Origin: Cristatella mucedo
Lineage: Eukaryota > Bryozoa > Phylactolaemata > Cristatellidae
NCBI GenBank assembly: GCA_009760855.2
Contig: WPIO01000061.1
Coordinates: 1,967,001 to 2,031,000, forward strand
Direction of reading: 5' to 3'
Length of the DNA stretch: 64,000 bases
The position numbers and the translations under genes are program-made. Below, in pieces: positions 36,471 to 46,639 of this stretch (its first letter is position 1; every line of letters starts with the position of its first letter). A model generated the notes under the pieces. That model was not told where the DNA came from, ran no database searches, and saw only the letters and a list, made by a program, of their open reading frames with translations.

Positions 36471-37140
36471 TTCCTCGTAATCAAGTTGTTTAAGTACGGG
36501 TCTAACGATTGCCGTTTTGAGTGACTTGGGACGATCCATTTTCCCAAGTAAGCATAACAAATCTCGGTTATGACCGTGCTAAGTTGGTCTTCCAGTGAAG
36601 ACCAAAGAGATGTTGGAATAGGGTCTTCAGGAGATGAGCTCTTTGAAAGATCTTAGTCAGGCAGCCACATCGCATGCGAAAATCTCAGAATAATTTTGAA
36701 TGAAGGTCACAGGTTGTGATATCGCGATTGCCAGGAACGGGCTTTATGGGGGCATGAATGTGCACAATTGCTTCAGTGCAGAAGGCTGAAAACCTTTTGG
36801 CTGTGCCCTTAATATATTTAGTTTTTTAATGGTCCAACTGGCTGGAATTCAACTTTCGGATAAAAATCAGCCCTGACTTTTTCAGCTTCCAGGTGTAAAC
36901 TTGAAGGAAGTCTTTCAAATTTGCTAAATCCGCCGAGAACCCAATTTCAAGAAACGACGTTCAAACCTTCCCTAAAATTGGTACATGTTTTGGAGTTTTT
37001 GGTAAATTAACAGGAATCCTCATGACTTTGTACAATGCTAGAATGAGCCAGAGAATGCTTGCCAAGAGCGCACCTGAATGTCATGCTCATTGCATCAGAT
37101 CAGTGAGGGTGTCGAGGCTGCCGGTCCATTTGTACTCAAC
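36471..37140 (-). mobile_element. LINE-B, inverted 5' segment
   Basis: On the minus strand this runs from the endonuclease C-terminus (DSTGSLDTLT-coding, at 37080-37130) through the basic linker to the early RT motif (IVRPxLKQ-coding, near 36490). It abuts plus-strand LINE-B sequence at 37143, in an arrangement discussed under findings. Confidence 0.85.
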
Positions 37141-37142
37141 CT

Positions 37143-37642
37143 CTGGGGAAACTGATTGAGGTCCTTGGAATAAGATATCACATTTATGCTGTCAATACTC
37201 AGCTGTATTTTTTCATTCAAACCGTTGGATTCTGCTGCAGTAACTGAGAAACTGATTGCATGCCATGCCGACATTTGACCTTAGGATGTCGGAAAACCTC
37301 TTAAAACTAATTGAAAACTAAAGCAAACTGCTGCTCATAGGTGTATGGTGTATGGCTGGATTAAAAGGCCTTGCTCTTTGAATAAATGATGCTGATGTGC
37401 GACCATCACCAAATGGTCGAAATTTAAGTGTCCTTTTTGACAGCTTCTTCAATTTTAAAAGCTTTATTCAAAAGACTGCTTCTACAACTAGCCATCACTT
37501 CTGATCCTTGTCCAAGATCAGGAGCTGTCTTCCACAGTAGCTTGTAAAAATTTTTAACTAGCCCATTAGTTCAGTCTCGACTTGATTATTATAAGTCCTT
37601 TTTGCTTGGGCTTCCAAAGAAAGCAACTAGGCGGCTGCAGTT
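37143..37642 (+). mobile_element. LINE-B, sense 3' segment
   Basis: It starts just before the RT catalytic box (CTCTGGGGAAACTGATTGAG, then TATGCTGTCAATACTCAGCT; the YADD box reads YAVN). It continues through the ENFLKLxxD and QSRLDYY blocks and is cut at GGCGGCTGCAGTTGA, where a microsatellite begins. There is no 3' terminus. Confidence 0.85.
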
Positions 37643-37740
37643 GACACACACACACGCACGTACGTACGCACGCACACACGCACACACACACTCACCTACT
37701 CACACACACACACACGCACACATATATGTATATATATTTA
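37643..37740. repeat. (CA)n/(GTAC)n compound microsatellite
   Basis: CA units interrupted by CACG and ACGTACGTACG, ending in ATATATGTATATATA. It terminates the LINE-B fragment. Confidence 0.9.
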
Positions 37741-37837
37741 TTTATCTATGAGATGCAATTGGTGCAAAAATCCAGGTGTCTTTACATATTTCCATCGCTC
37801 GAATAGTAAGCACTCAAGTACGTCTCTTTTGAGCTGT

Positions 37838-40112
37838 GCCGCCCGGGCGACTGGCAAGCGGTCGGACATATCTGTGAGCCAATGCCAAACAGCTCAGAAC
37901 AACGCGACCTAATTGGCGACTCGGAAGGATGTAAAAGGAGAGCAATCAGCAATGAGAAGGCTTACTAGAGTTCAAGTGAGGCTCTCTGGTTCCATACCTG
38001 TTACCGGGTTGCTATGTGAGTCCCGATCCACATCTACCCGCTATATTGTCGGCGAGTCGAGATATTTGGATACTCTGCAGCTGGACGTGGGCTAATTCCG
38101 AATACGCCATCACACTTCCATTTCAACGAGACAAAATTTTGGAAAGTTTCTAATCGTACAGCACGGTAATTTATTTCGTTTTGTTTAGTAGGGTTTTGAG
38201 TTCTGAGAAATTTAAACGACAGGCGGTAGGAAGCTTTTTCCCAGAGACAAATATGGTACCGACTTTTGTGTATCAGCATCAGATGTTGGCAGTGGTAGTT
38301 GTGATGGCGGCAATGACAGCTTCAACAAATAGTTAATGAGCTGGCCTACCATAGAAAGCTTCCTCTGGTCGAGTGACGACCAGCGGCACTTGGTGCAGAA
38401 GCTGTCAGTGTTCCCGACGGGCACAGGGAGCTGCAACGACTCCAGCCTACCCACATTGGGATATGGAGTGGACTCGCCAACTATGGCATCCTCTGGTTAA
38501 GGTCGCCTCCAATGATTCCCTGAGCAACCTCGGCTGCCAGTCATCCGACATGCGATTCCTCCGTTAGTGCCAGCAGGAGTGGCACATACCATGTTACTCA
38601 AGACTTCGACTAACCCTGTGACGAAGATACGCATAAGTCTTCGATGATTAGTGAGGTGGAAGGTTTGCATAGGAGCAGCAGTGGGACGGTAAGAAACTCG
38701 TTCGGAACCCCAAGCAGCAGCAAGTGCCGTAGCAACACGACGATGTGGTCAGGAGGTACACCAGAGAAAGGTCAGCAGTGCTTGTGCGAATGCCAAGCAG
38801 AGCGTGCCGGTGCCTTTGCCAGAGATGGATCGAGCCTCCTGCAACTGTTGGTGTGTTCTTTTCGATGTCTTTTCCAAAAGGCCCATTTCGGGCTTCGGGG
38901 CCATAATTTTGGTTAAGGTCCCTTGTTGGTTTTCTTGCCTTCATGGCTTCTCTAATGGGATTGGCAGAGGAGCCTGCAACGGGCCCTTAGCTAGACAATT
39001 TGACCATGGGGGAGTAATCGTACACCGAAGCGGCTAGCGAGGTCGCTGACCTGTGATTTAATGAGAGGCCCACGGTGGTTTCTCAAGACCTAAGTGCGTC
39101 AACAGTAGTGATACCGGCTTATGCGCCGGGCGAACCGGGCTACAGCTGGCATAACCTTACTGAGATTGAGACGCTGTTGGATGGGATTACCCATCTTCCG
39201 CGGCTAAGGTATGTCTCGACAGAAAGCCGAGGAGGTTTTTAGAGCTGGGGTTCTGGCTGGAAGCCCAGAATCTCACGGCTGTGCGAGCATTAATGACAAT
39301 TCACACGGGGGGGGGGCGAGGAGCCATCTTAATAGGTCTATGGTGGTTACCTTGGCAGTGGTTCAACGGCGTATCCTGCTTGTAGACCTATTTACTGCTA
39401 TAGTACCGTTTGAAAACGTGCTGAGTGAGAATCATGGTTTTCTTAGGGGTACTAACGTCATGAATAGTGTTCGCCAGTTGGCATGTGTCTTGAAGAAGGC
39501 TCTCCCGGACACGCTGCTGATACAGGGCTTCACCGTGGTGTATCCAGCCACAAGGCTACGGTGTGCCGTGATAGGATGCCACAAGCTTGTGGCCAGAATG
39601 GGCCCTTATTTGGCCTTGTGCCAGTCTGTGGTGTGATGTAGATGCCGTAAGGCGGGAAGCACGATCGCTGACAGCCCAATTAAGCCCAAGTGTAGTTTTT
39701 ATGGAACAGAGAGGGAGTCACGCCCGTAAGGACTGAGACCGCGAGAAGCCATATAAACGGAATGAGGCCTTGAGTGCCTGAGGACCCAACCCAGATTAAG
39801 GGAAGCTTGGCGGTGTATCAGCGGCTGCAGAGAGTGTCTCCTGACTGCCGGTTATTCCTTTGAGCTAGATCAGCTGGGGGCAGGGCATGTCCTCTGAGAA
39901 CTTTTCTCCCCTGACCTCAGTGGGGATTGCGGTTCCGGATTGAGCGTTCTAGATGGTGATAATCAAGCTGGAGGTTCCTTAATCCTTGTCTCCAGGTTCA
40001 GTGTTGGAAGCTAGTGACTAGCCACAGCTGCTGGTGTTGGCTGTGGATTCTGGGCAATGGGATGAGGTGGAGGAAGTGAAGGTGAGGGACTACCAGTTTA
40101 GGGAAGCCTGTC
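37838..40112 (+). mobile_element. 5' part of R2/NeSL-like element, copy 2
   Basis: The first 1.1 kb is homologous to 25984-27120. Beyond it, to 40112, the sequence stays GC-rich. It contains one long open frame (39211-39636, 141 codons: RQKAEEVFRAGVLAGSPES, LLVDLFTAIVPFENVLSE, SVRQLACVLKKALPDTLL) without a domain I recognise. Its position upstream of the RT at 42980 suggests an N-terminal region. A G-tract sits at 39308-39316. A LINE-B copy interrupts the element at about 40119. Confidence 0.6.
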
Positions 40113-40118
40113 TAGGTG

Positions 40119-42221
40119 AATGTAATGTATCTCCGTCAGTAACTCCACAAAGTCAGAAAGACCATGTGGGTGTTACGCAGGAGAGTTTTGTATAGTGCAC
40201 TCACAGCCTAAGCGGCTTTCGGTACGCATTCGGTAGCCAACACACTTCGTCTCATGCAACAAAGAGAAAGTGGGAAGCATAGCAGAGTTAGGACAGCAGT
40301 TGAGGTAGTGAGTAGCATAGAAGTAGCAGTTCAGGACCGCTGAAAACGATGTGCCGTAGTCCGCAGTTGGAGAGTAGATGTCGTTGCACAAGAATTGTGG
40401 TAGCGAGTTCCACAGTCTAGGATCTGCAGTGCTAAAGCTTCTGTCGCCAACTGTCTTTAAGAGGAGGAATGGGAGAGATAAATTATTGTCCACACAGGAC
40501 CTCAGGGCGCGAACAGGCTGAAACTGATGCAGCAGTTCAGCTAGGTATGAAGGAGCCAAGCCGTGGCGGGCTTGTGGGTCAGCATAAGAACTTTGCTCTG
40601 TATTCTTTGCTCAACCGGCAACCATCCTAGATCTCTCAGCAGAGGTGACACGTGCTCAAACCGCTGGGACTTGAAGACCAGCCTTGCAGCCATATTCATA
40701 GTCCGCTGTAGTGGCATTATAGCTTTCTTTGGCAGCCCAGCCAAAGGGGAATTACAATAATCAAGCCGAGACAGAACTAAAGAGCTAGTTAAATTTTTTA
40801 CAAGCCACTGTGGGAGACAGCTTCTAATCTTGGATAGGGATCGGATGTGATGGCTAGTTGTAGAGGCAGTCTTCTAAATGAAGCTTTTGAAATTGAGGCA
40901 GCTGTCGAACACGACACCTAGATTACGAGCACGTGGTGAAGGTCGCACAATAGCATCACCTATAAGAATAGCAAAGCCTTTTAATCCAGCCACACGCTTA
41001 GGGTGTCCTATGAGCAGCAGTTCGGTGTTATCGTCATTTAATTTTAGGAAGTTTTCCGACATACAGAATCGAATATCGGCAAGGCAAGCATTCAGTTTTT
41101 CGGTTTCTGCAGCAGATTCCGACGGTTTAAATGACAAATACAAGTGAGTATCGTCAGCATAGAACTGATATCCTATTCCATGGGCCTTAATCACTTTTCC
41201 CAGAGGTTGTTTATAAATGGCGAACAGCAAGGGACCAAGTACAGACCCTTGAGAGACTCCACAGGTGACCCTTCTCATGTCTGAGACCCGACCTCTACAC
41301 GACACAGATTGAACACGATCAGACAATTATGATTTAAACCACGCCCGTGCTTCGTCTGCCAGACCAATCGTTGTTCTCAATCTTTCAAGCAGAACTTCGT
41401 GATCAATGGTGTCGAAGGCAGCATACAGATATAGCAGAGCTAGGGCAGTGACATTCCCGTCGTCGTTGCCACGTAGAATGTCATTCTTAACACGGAGGAA
41501 GCTGTTTCAGTAGAGTTCTGCCTCTTGGAATCAGATCGAAATGTTTCTGACATTTTATCATTTTCAATATGTTCACCTAGCTGCTTAGCAACAATTTTTT
41601 CAAGAATCTTTGATAAGAACGGAAGAAGGGAAACTGGACGATAGTTTGCTAGGACCTCTGTGTCTAATACAGGCTTTTTAAGAATAGGTCTAACGATTGC
41701 CGATTTGAAGGACTTGGGGACGACCCCTTTTCCCAAAGAAGCATTACAAATCTTGGTTACGGCAGGGCTAAGTTGGTCTGCAAGTGAAGACCACAGAGAT
41801 GAAGGTATAGGGTCTTCAGGAGACAAGCTCTTTTTGCTAGACCTTATTAAGGCAGCCACATCACAGGCAGAAACATCGGAGAACCTTTTAAGAAAGGTCA
41901 CAGGTTGAGGAACAGCGATTGCTTAGGTCAGATGGGGCTTAATGGAGGCACGAATGTGCACAATTTTTTCAGTAAAGAATGCTGAAAACTTTTCGGCTGT
42001 GCCCATGATATCTGGGGAGTCAGACCTGACAGCATTGGCCAGTAAATGATTTACTGTCTTATAAATCTGTTTAGTGTCTGACTGGCAGGAATTCAGTTTT
42101 CTAATGAAAAAAGAAGCCCTGGCTTTTTTAAGCTTTCGTGTGTAAACTCGAAGGAAGTCTTTAAAATTGACTAGGTCTGACTCAGACCCCGATTTCTTGA
42201 AACGACGTTCCAGCCTGCGCT
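40119..42221 (-). mobile_element. LINE-B copy, RT to 3' end, nested in R2-like element
   Basis: This is the best-preserved LINE-B 3' two-thirds. Minus strand: linker (KKSGSESDLVNFKDFLRVYT, NSCQSDTKQIYKTVNHLLAN), RT (SAIVRPILKKPVLDTEVL, GVSQGSVLGPLLFAIY, YQFYADDTHLYLSF, ENFLKLNDDNTELLLIGHPK, RARNLGVVFDSCLNF), C-terminus (GLPKKAIMPLQRTMNMAARL, RDLGWLPVEQRIQSKVL, LAELLHQFQPVRALRS), 3' UTR and the ACATTACATT end at about 40119. The YADD box is intact. A few frameshifts remain (near 40870, 41430, 41920). The 5' end is truncated in the linker at 42221, where GC-rich host-element sequence resumes. Confidence 0.94.
40874..41326 (-). pseudogene. LINE-B RT catalytic core fragment
   Basis: One open frame of 150 codons carries the central RT motifs: GVSQGSVLGPLLF (fingers/palm) and FYADDTHLYL with both catalytic Asp residues, then NFLKLNDDNTELLLIGHPK and ARNLGVVFDS. 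It is fragmented from the preceding motif by a frameshift and an in-frame stop upstream of 41326. Among all LINE copies here it is the only one with an unaltered YADD box. Confidence 0.88.
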
Positions 42222-42989
42222 CCTGTGACTGCTGGTTTGATTCTGCTCCCGGCGCCAGGTGGCCACGCATTCTCGGTCCCCGGTCTAATGCTCGGGAGAG
42301 CTGTGCTTTCTGACGCCGATTGCACGTCAGGTGAAGGTTGCTGGCACGAGGATCCGCCAGGCATGTGTGGCCCGTGCCCAAGGGGATTCAAAGCAGGTAC
42401 CGGTTTCGACGACCACTGCGACCAGCGTTGCGGGGACTTGTGGGAAGCGGCAAAAGTCTATTCAGCACTCGGCCGCTAAGAAAAGGTGCTACTGACGTCT
42501 TAAGTTCTTCCGGTAGACGTTCAGGAGGAGTAGGATCCTCGGCCAAGGCTGGATCTCTATAAGCCCTCTGTGTTGGTCGACAAGTGGTCCCTTGCCTTCA
42601 AGGCTTGCATCGTTGCTTGTGACTAGTCCAGCTTCTGTGGTCCGGTCACCACCCTGTCGGGGGAATTTAAATGGCCATGGTAGACGCCTAGTCGAAGAAA
42701 GGCAAGTTTGAGGGAGAATCATGCTGCCCGGTCTGGGGCCCTCCTCAGGTTCTCAAGGCACAGTGTACTGTACACAGCAATCGAGTGAATGCTGTCAGGA
42801 GTATCATACAGGCAAATGCGACCAAGTTTTTTGGAGACCCGGATGGATGCAGGGTCTTTTGTATGCAGGAGGCCAGCTTGAGGCCCCTGGATGTAGTGAA
42901 GCTCCAGGGTCTGTTAGCAAAGGCAATAGGTCTTAGTGTCCAGGCGACTGTGCTGGTAGTGACCACCCCTGGGTAAGGAAGAGGTGGCG

Positions 42990-43295
42990 GCCAAACACTA
43001 AATGGCCAGGAACGCCTCCCCAGAAGTTGACCGGATTTAGTACTGCCACCTGAATGCGATGGACGCCCATTGTGCCCCATTGACAGTTATTTTGAATGGT
43101 TGCCTGGAGTTTGGGGATGTTCCCACCTCGTGGAAGATAGGCCAAAGGTTCTGCGTTATCAAAAAGGTGAGCAGGGTGATTCGCTCATTTCCGCCATATC
43201 CCTTTGCCCACGATGAACAAGATCCTTTCGGGCTGCTTAGCGACCCGATTTACGTCATTCTAACGTGGCAAGGGTCTCTTCCTTAAGCAGAAGGG
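42990..43295 (+). pseudogene. R2/NeSL-like RT, N-terminal motifs
   Basis: Reads LNAMDAHCAPLTVILNGCLE then FGDVPTSWKIGQRFCVIKKV. This pattern (ILN-CL, VP-SWK, V-I-KK) is the start of an RT fingers domain. A shifted frame after 43170 gives ISAISLCPR, equivalent to the WRPISL motif. It is interrupted by the LINE-A tail at 43296. Confidence 0.65.
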
Positions 43296-43392
43296 TTTTC
43301 CCTTTGCAGAAAATGTGAAGCGCCCAGAAAGAGATTTAGTTGTCTAAGGAATTTTTTATCAAGTGCATTACTGTTGTTATATTATTATTCTC
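43296..43392 (+). mobile_element. LINE-A tail-only insertion in R2-like RT
   Basis: TTTTCCCTTTGCAGAAAATG followed by AAGCGCCCAGAAAGAGA, TTTTTTATCAAGTGCATTAC and a TTATATTATTATT end. Only about 95 bases of LINE-A are present, splitting the RT of the host element. Confidence 0.85.
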
Positions 43393-43457
43393 CCTTGGTG
43401 GGAAGGCTGTTTGGAGCACTCGTTTTAGATCAAGCAGGTCTGCGTGACGCGTGAAAG

Positions 43458-43901
43458 ATGAAGCGTCATCTGCACGGTGCCTTTCTGGACCTCCAGAATG
43501 CCATTCTGAGGGTACCCCATGCAGCCTTGCTTCGAGCGTTGAAGCACCAGGGGGTTAAACAGTCTTTCACTGAACTGATCCAACGAATTGAGGTGGACTC
43601 GTCCAAGGTGCTGAGTCTTGGTCACGTCTCTATTGATCCTTTTCCGGCGGTTTTGGGTGTCCGGCAGGCCGATCCTCTCTCACCTATCTTATTGGAACAG
43701 GTTAGGGAACTCGTGGTGAGCCAGCTGGCCTTGAGGTCGGACAAGCATGGCTACAAGCTCGGCTCGTTATTTCTGTCGGTCTGTGCTTTGGCAGACGAGC
43801 TGGCTCTTTTCGCCATCACCCCAGCTATGAGTCCCTGTAGCGTCTTTTGGACATGGCTGAGTATTTCTCCGAAAGGATTGAGCTTACCTTCTGTCCCCTA
43901 A
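43458..43901 (+). pseudogene. R2/NeSL-like RT core
   Basis: An open frame of 147 codons. GAFLDLQNAILRVPHAALL (about residues 7-25) is the motif with the first catalytic Asp. FTELIQRIEVDSSKVLSLG follows. GVRQADPLSPILL (67-79) is the typical RVRQGDPLSP box with Gly to Ala, and ADELALFA (112-119) is the FADDLVLFA catalytic box with the second Asp changed to Glu. The catalytic Asp-to-Glu change and the split by insertions indicate a dead enzyme. Target-site-specific R2-type elements usually insert in rDNA; no rDNA is seen here. Confidence 0.75.
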
Positions 43902-44117
43902 GTGCCGCATCCTGACACTGAACCTTGTGTCCTCAGCACTATTTTTTTGTGATTGCGGAAGCGGCCATCCCACTTTTGGCTGATAAGGATACGAATGTTT
44001 ATCTGGGCGCCCATCAAGGCTTTGTGTACCATCGTATGGGGGTTTCTTCGGTGGCGTTGTTTCTGGTGCCCGACATATTCCTGGTACAGGGCTGGTTCTT
44101 TGCCGCGGGACTGAAGT

Positions 44118-44190
44118 TGAATAATAATTATAATCCACTTGATAAAGTGCCCTCGGAGAACTTAATCTCTTTCTAGGCGCTTTACATTTT
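44118..44190 (-). mobile_element. LINE-A tail-only insertion
   Basis: TAATAATTATAATCCACTTG, then AAAGTGCCCTCGGAGAACTT, is the reverse of the LINE-A terminus. It splits the R2-like element between RT core and thumb. Confidence 0.85.
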
Positions 44191-44196
44191 AATGCC

Positions 44197-44529
44197 TTGC
44201 CCACCTTTTTACTGCCAAGGCTGGAATATTTGGTGAGATCCAAGTGGCTTCAAAAGAGGCTGCAGGAGCCGGTGGATATCGTGGTGAGAGATTTTTGCAG
44301 GTACGCCTGTCGTCTCCCCCTGAGCACCATGTCTGGCTTCGTCAACCGTGTAGGATCATGTGGAGGCCTTAGGTATGTCCCCCAGAGGCATGAGGAGGAC
44401 ATACTGCACGCGACCCAGGCTTGCAGCATGCTGACCTCAGCGGTATCGGTCGTTTGGCTGGTTGCACTGAAAGGCCTGGAAGAGGCTGCAAAGGTCTTCC
44501 GTGTGCTTCCCTCAAACAAAGCAAAATAG
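44197..44529 (+). pseudogene. R2/NeSL-like RT, thumb region
   Basis: A 110-codon frame. LLPRLEYLVRSKWLQKRLQE then VDIVVRDFCRYACRLPLSTM resembles the post-RT helical region of R2-type proteins (LPRL-YLLR, then a basic R-LP-T motif). The later part (GGLRYVPQRHEEDILHATQA) continues that region. The family resemblance is my inference from motif shape. Confidence 0.6.
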
Positions 44530-44879
44530 CTATTTCCGTCTGAGGGTCCATTTGACCTGACTGCGCATTGAGACATCAGTTCTCTTTTGTAAGAGGCTCG
44601 AAAGTCCATGAGGAGGTTCGGTATGGGGGTGGCAGTTGTTGTTGGCCGAGTTTCACTTGACTGGAAGGAAGATGAACACGCGACCCCGCTGTCCGAAGGG
44701 AACGAGATGTTACAGTCCATCCGCAAGGATGTGCTCGCTATTTTCGGATGCCCAAAAGCTAAGCAATCGGGACTAGGGAAACTGGCGGGCTCTCTGGCGA
44801 CGGAGAAGCACGTATACCATACCCTTAAAATAAAAACGCTTACGGCATGCGAACTAGAACATTTCCACGTAGAAGCTGG

Positions 44880-45250
44880 CGGCTGCTGATACAATCCGCA
44901 AATCCTTATCGATCTCCCGCCATCAGGCGGAAGAACTTGTAGTCGCGACTCTCATTGGAGTCTCCCCAATGGTGCCTTTTGAGGTGTATGGTGAGATGTT
45001 GCCGTTTATGGCAAGGTCCACAGGCAATGGTAGGGGTCCTAACTGGGATCTCTTCCTTCCATAGCATCAGGCAGTTCCGCTGTGAGCTAGAAATGCCCCT
45101 TCTTGCACACAATTATGTTCCTGGCAGTACAGTCCCAGTGATGGTGAGATGCGAGGGGAGGCCATCCTCTAGTGCATGCTCTGTGGCCACAGTGGCGGCA
45201 TGGCCCAACACTGCCCAATCCGGACATGGGTGTTGCCCAAAATGTCCCAA
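44880..45250 (+). pseudogene. gag-like segment with degenerate zinc knuckle
   Basis: Homologous to 30120-30480. One frame reads CMLCGHSGGMAQHC (45173-45214), a CX2CX4HX4C knuckle in which the His position is Gly. A Val-Arg-Tyr-x-Gly-type stretch (MVRCEGRPSS) precedes it in another frame, as in gag-like ORF1 proteins. Frameshifted throughout. It lies 3' of the RT, an unusual place for a gag-type knuckle, so it may be the start of a separate element. Confidence 0.55.
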
Positions 45251-45269
45251 TGTCCCAAGGTTTAAAGTT

Positions 45270-45600
45270 TCGATTCAAGAGTTCAACTGGTCTGCCACGA
45301 CTCGTTTAAGTGTCTTTGAAAGGAATGGTAGAAGGATGACTGGGCGGTAGTTGCTCATGTTCTTTTAGCCTAGTCGCTTTCTTGAGAAGTGGCCGGACAT
45401 CAGCTTTTTCTGAAAAGTGCAGGGACAAGACCTGAGGCTAGTGACATGTTAATGATGTTAGTTATGCATGGCAGCAGCAGACCAATGCACCATAATAGCA
45501 GGACAGTGGGAATAAGGTTCAAAATGCTTGCCTTCTTTGATTGGGATATGAACTTAGGGAAATATTGTATGTGAAATATTGTATCTACTTGAAAGTTGAG
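45270..45600 (-). mobile_element. LINE-A fragment, pre-RT to early RT
   Basis: Minus strand: LIPTVLLLWCIGLLLPCITN, IINMSLASGLVPALFRKS, then after a frameshift the RPLLKK and NYRPVSLL-type region. It corresponds to 34220-34400 of the longest copy. The 3' part is missing. Confidence 0.75.
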
Positions 45601-45639
45601 CAACTTCCAAGAAGACCCTTGAACGGAATAAAATCTGCT

Positions 45640-45962
45640 ATACATGTCTAAATCTCGGAGGCATCTATTGTTCAGATGCTGATGGAACGGAGCTGCACAA
45701 CGAAATAAGTTACTTTTAAATGCTTATTGCCACACATCGCGACTCAGAACTCAGGACCTCGCGGCAACTCATGTAATTCATTATCGGATATGGAGACGTT
45801 TACCCTAATTTGAGAGTTGCCATACAAGTCCTTCTCACCATGGCTGTATCGATTGCCAGTTGTGAACGTTTTTTTGAAAAGCTGAAGATAATCCTGTCTT
45901 ATCTGGGAGCACAAATGGGTCAAATCTCTGATTTGGGCATGCTAAGCAGTGAAAAGACGTAA
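45640..45962 (+). pseudogene. hAT transposase C-terminus (ZMYM1-like dimerisation domain)
   Basis: In one frame with two in-frame stops: DADGTELHNEISYF, stop, RQLM, stop, then FIIGYGDVYPNLRVAIQVLL, TMAVSIASCERFFEKLKII and YLGAQMGQISDLGMLSSEKT with a final stop at 45960-45962. The VSIASCERFFxKLKxI block is the hallmark of the hAT C-terminal dimerisation domain, and YPNLR-A-Q-LLT places it in the ZMYM1-like group of hAT-derived genes. The DDE catalytic part was not found upstream, where LINE-A sequence lies. Confidence 0.85.
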
Positions 45963-46440
45963 GACAATATTTTCTTTCAAACTGTAATCCACCAGCTTGC
46001 TATAGTAAAGGCCCCAGAATATCACCTAGTTAAGCAGGAAACATTTGCATAAGTTCAAGCTGTAATAGCTACCTTTTACCTGTACTACAGTTAACAAAAC
46101 TTTCTCGACTCGATGTGCCTGTTACCACGTCTTTTGCTTCTCGTCTGTGGTGGAGCTATTTTTGACAAAGGGAGGGGTACCATTAGTGGCTTTGTCCACA
46201 TGCAGCGAAAGGTACTCACTAAGCCACTCAAGCAAGAGAGTGTTTGTAAAATATGAAATAGGAATGAACCAAATAGACATGCTAATCATGAAGCATAAGT
46301 ATGACAGCCGGCACCAAAATCGATCACATATTATGAGAATACAGCATGACAACTATGTCTTCCTGGATGATCACATCTAGGCCCTTATTAGCTAAGCATC
46401 CCTACACGACAAAACAAGATTAGCTAATTTAACAGCCTCA
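45963..46440. other. no gene recognised
   Basis: Could contain hAT terminal sequence, but I see no inverted repeat that I can support. Confidence 0.3.
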
Positions 46441-46592
46441 GTTATACACCGGCATATGAGCCTACTCGGCTACCACCACTATTTTTGCATGTTCGTTAAA
46501 GGGTCGCCCACTACAGGACTCAAACCCACGACCAGGGTTGTGAATGCCCTAGCACTCGTGAAAGCACCCTAGTCCTGGGCATAGACTCTGGG
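46441..46592 (-). mobile_element. tRNA-derived SINE (SINE-2)
   Basis: On the minus strand a tRNA-like head with B box GGTTTGAGTCC (within CGTGGGTTTGAGTCCTG) is followed by GTAGTGGGCGAC and a short body ending GTGGTGGTAGCCGAGTAGGC. The same B box, post-tRNA sequence and body recur at 53985-54125. The A-box half is less clear here. Confidence 0.75.
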
Positions 46593-46639
46593 GCAAGGTC
46601 ATATTTCAATGCAACATTTCAGATAATTAGGAGACCTAT

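Larger units (their letters stand above)
42222..45265 (+). mobile_element. R2/NeSL-like element, RT and 3' part
   Basis: Continues the element interrupted at 40112. In order: unassigned GC-rich sequence, RT beginning near 42980, a LINE-A tail insertion, RT core, thumb region with another LINE-A tail insertion, an open frame (44608-44889), and a gag-like segment with a degenerate zinc knuckle (44880-45250). The RT most resembles the R2/NeSL superfamily rather than CR1/L2 by its HLHGAFLDLQNAILRVPH and GVRQADPLSP motifs. Whether the zinc-knuckle part belongs to the same element is uncertain. Confidence 0.7.

Noticed and set aside
42225..42479. GC-rich overlapping frames on both strands at 42.2-42.6 kb
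   Set aside because: Mutually exclusive frames in GC-rich transposon sequence with no recognisable domain.
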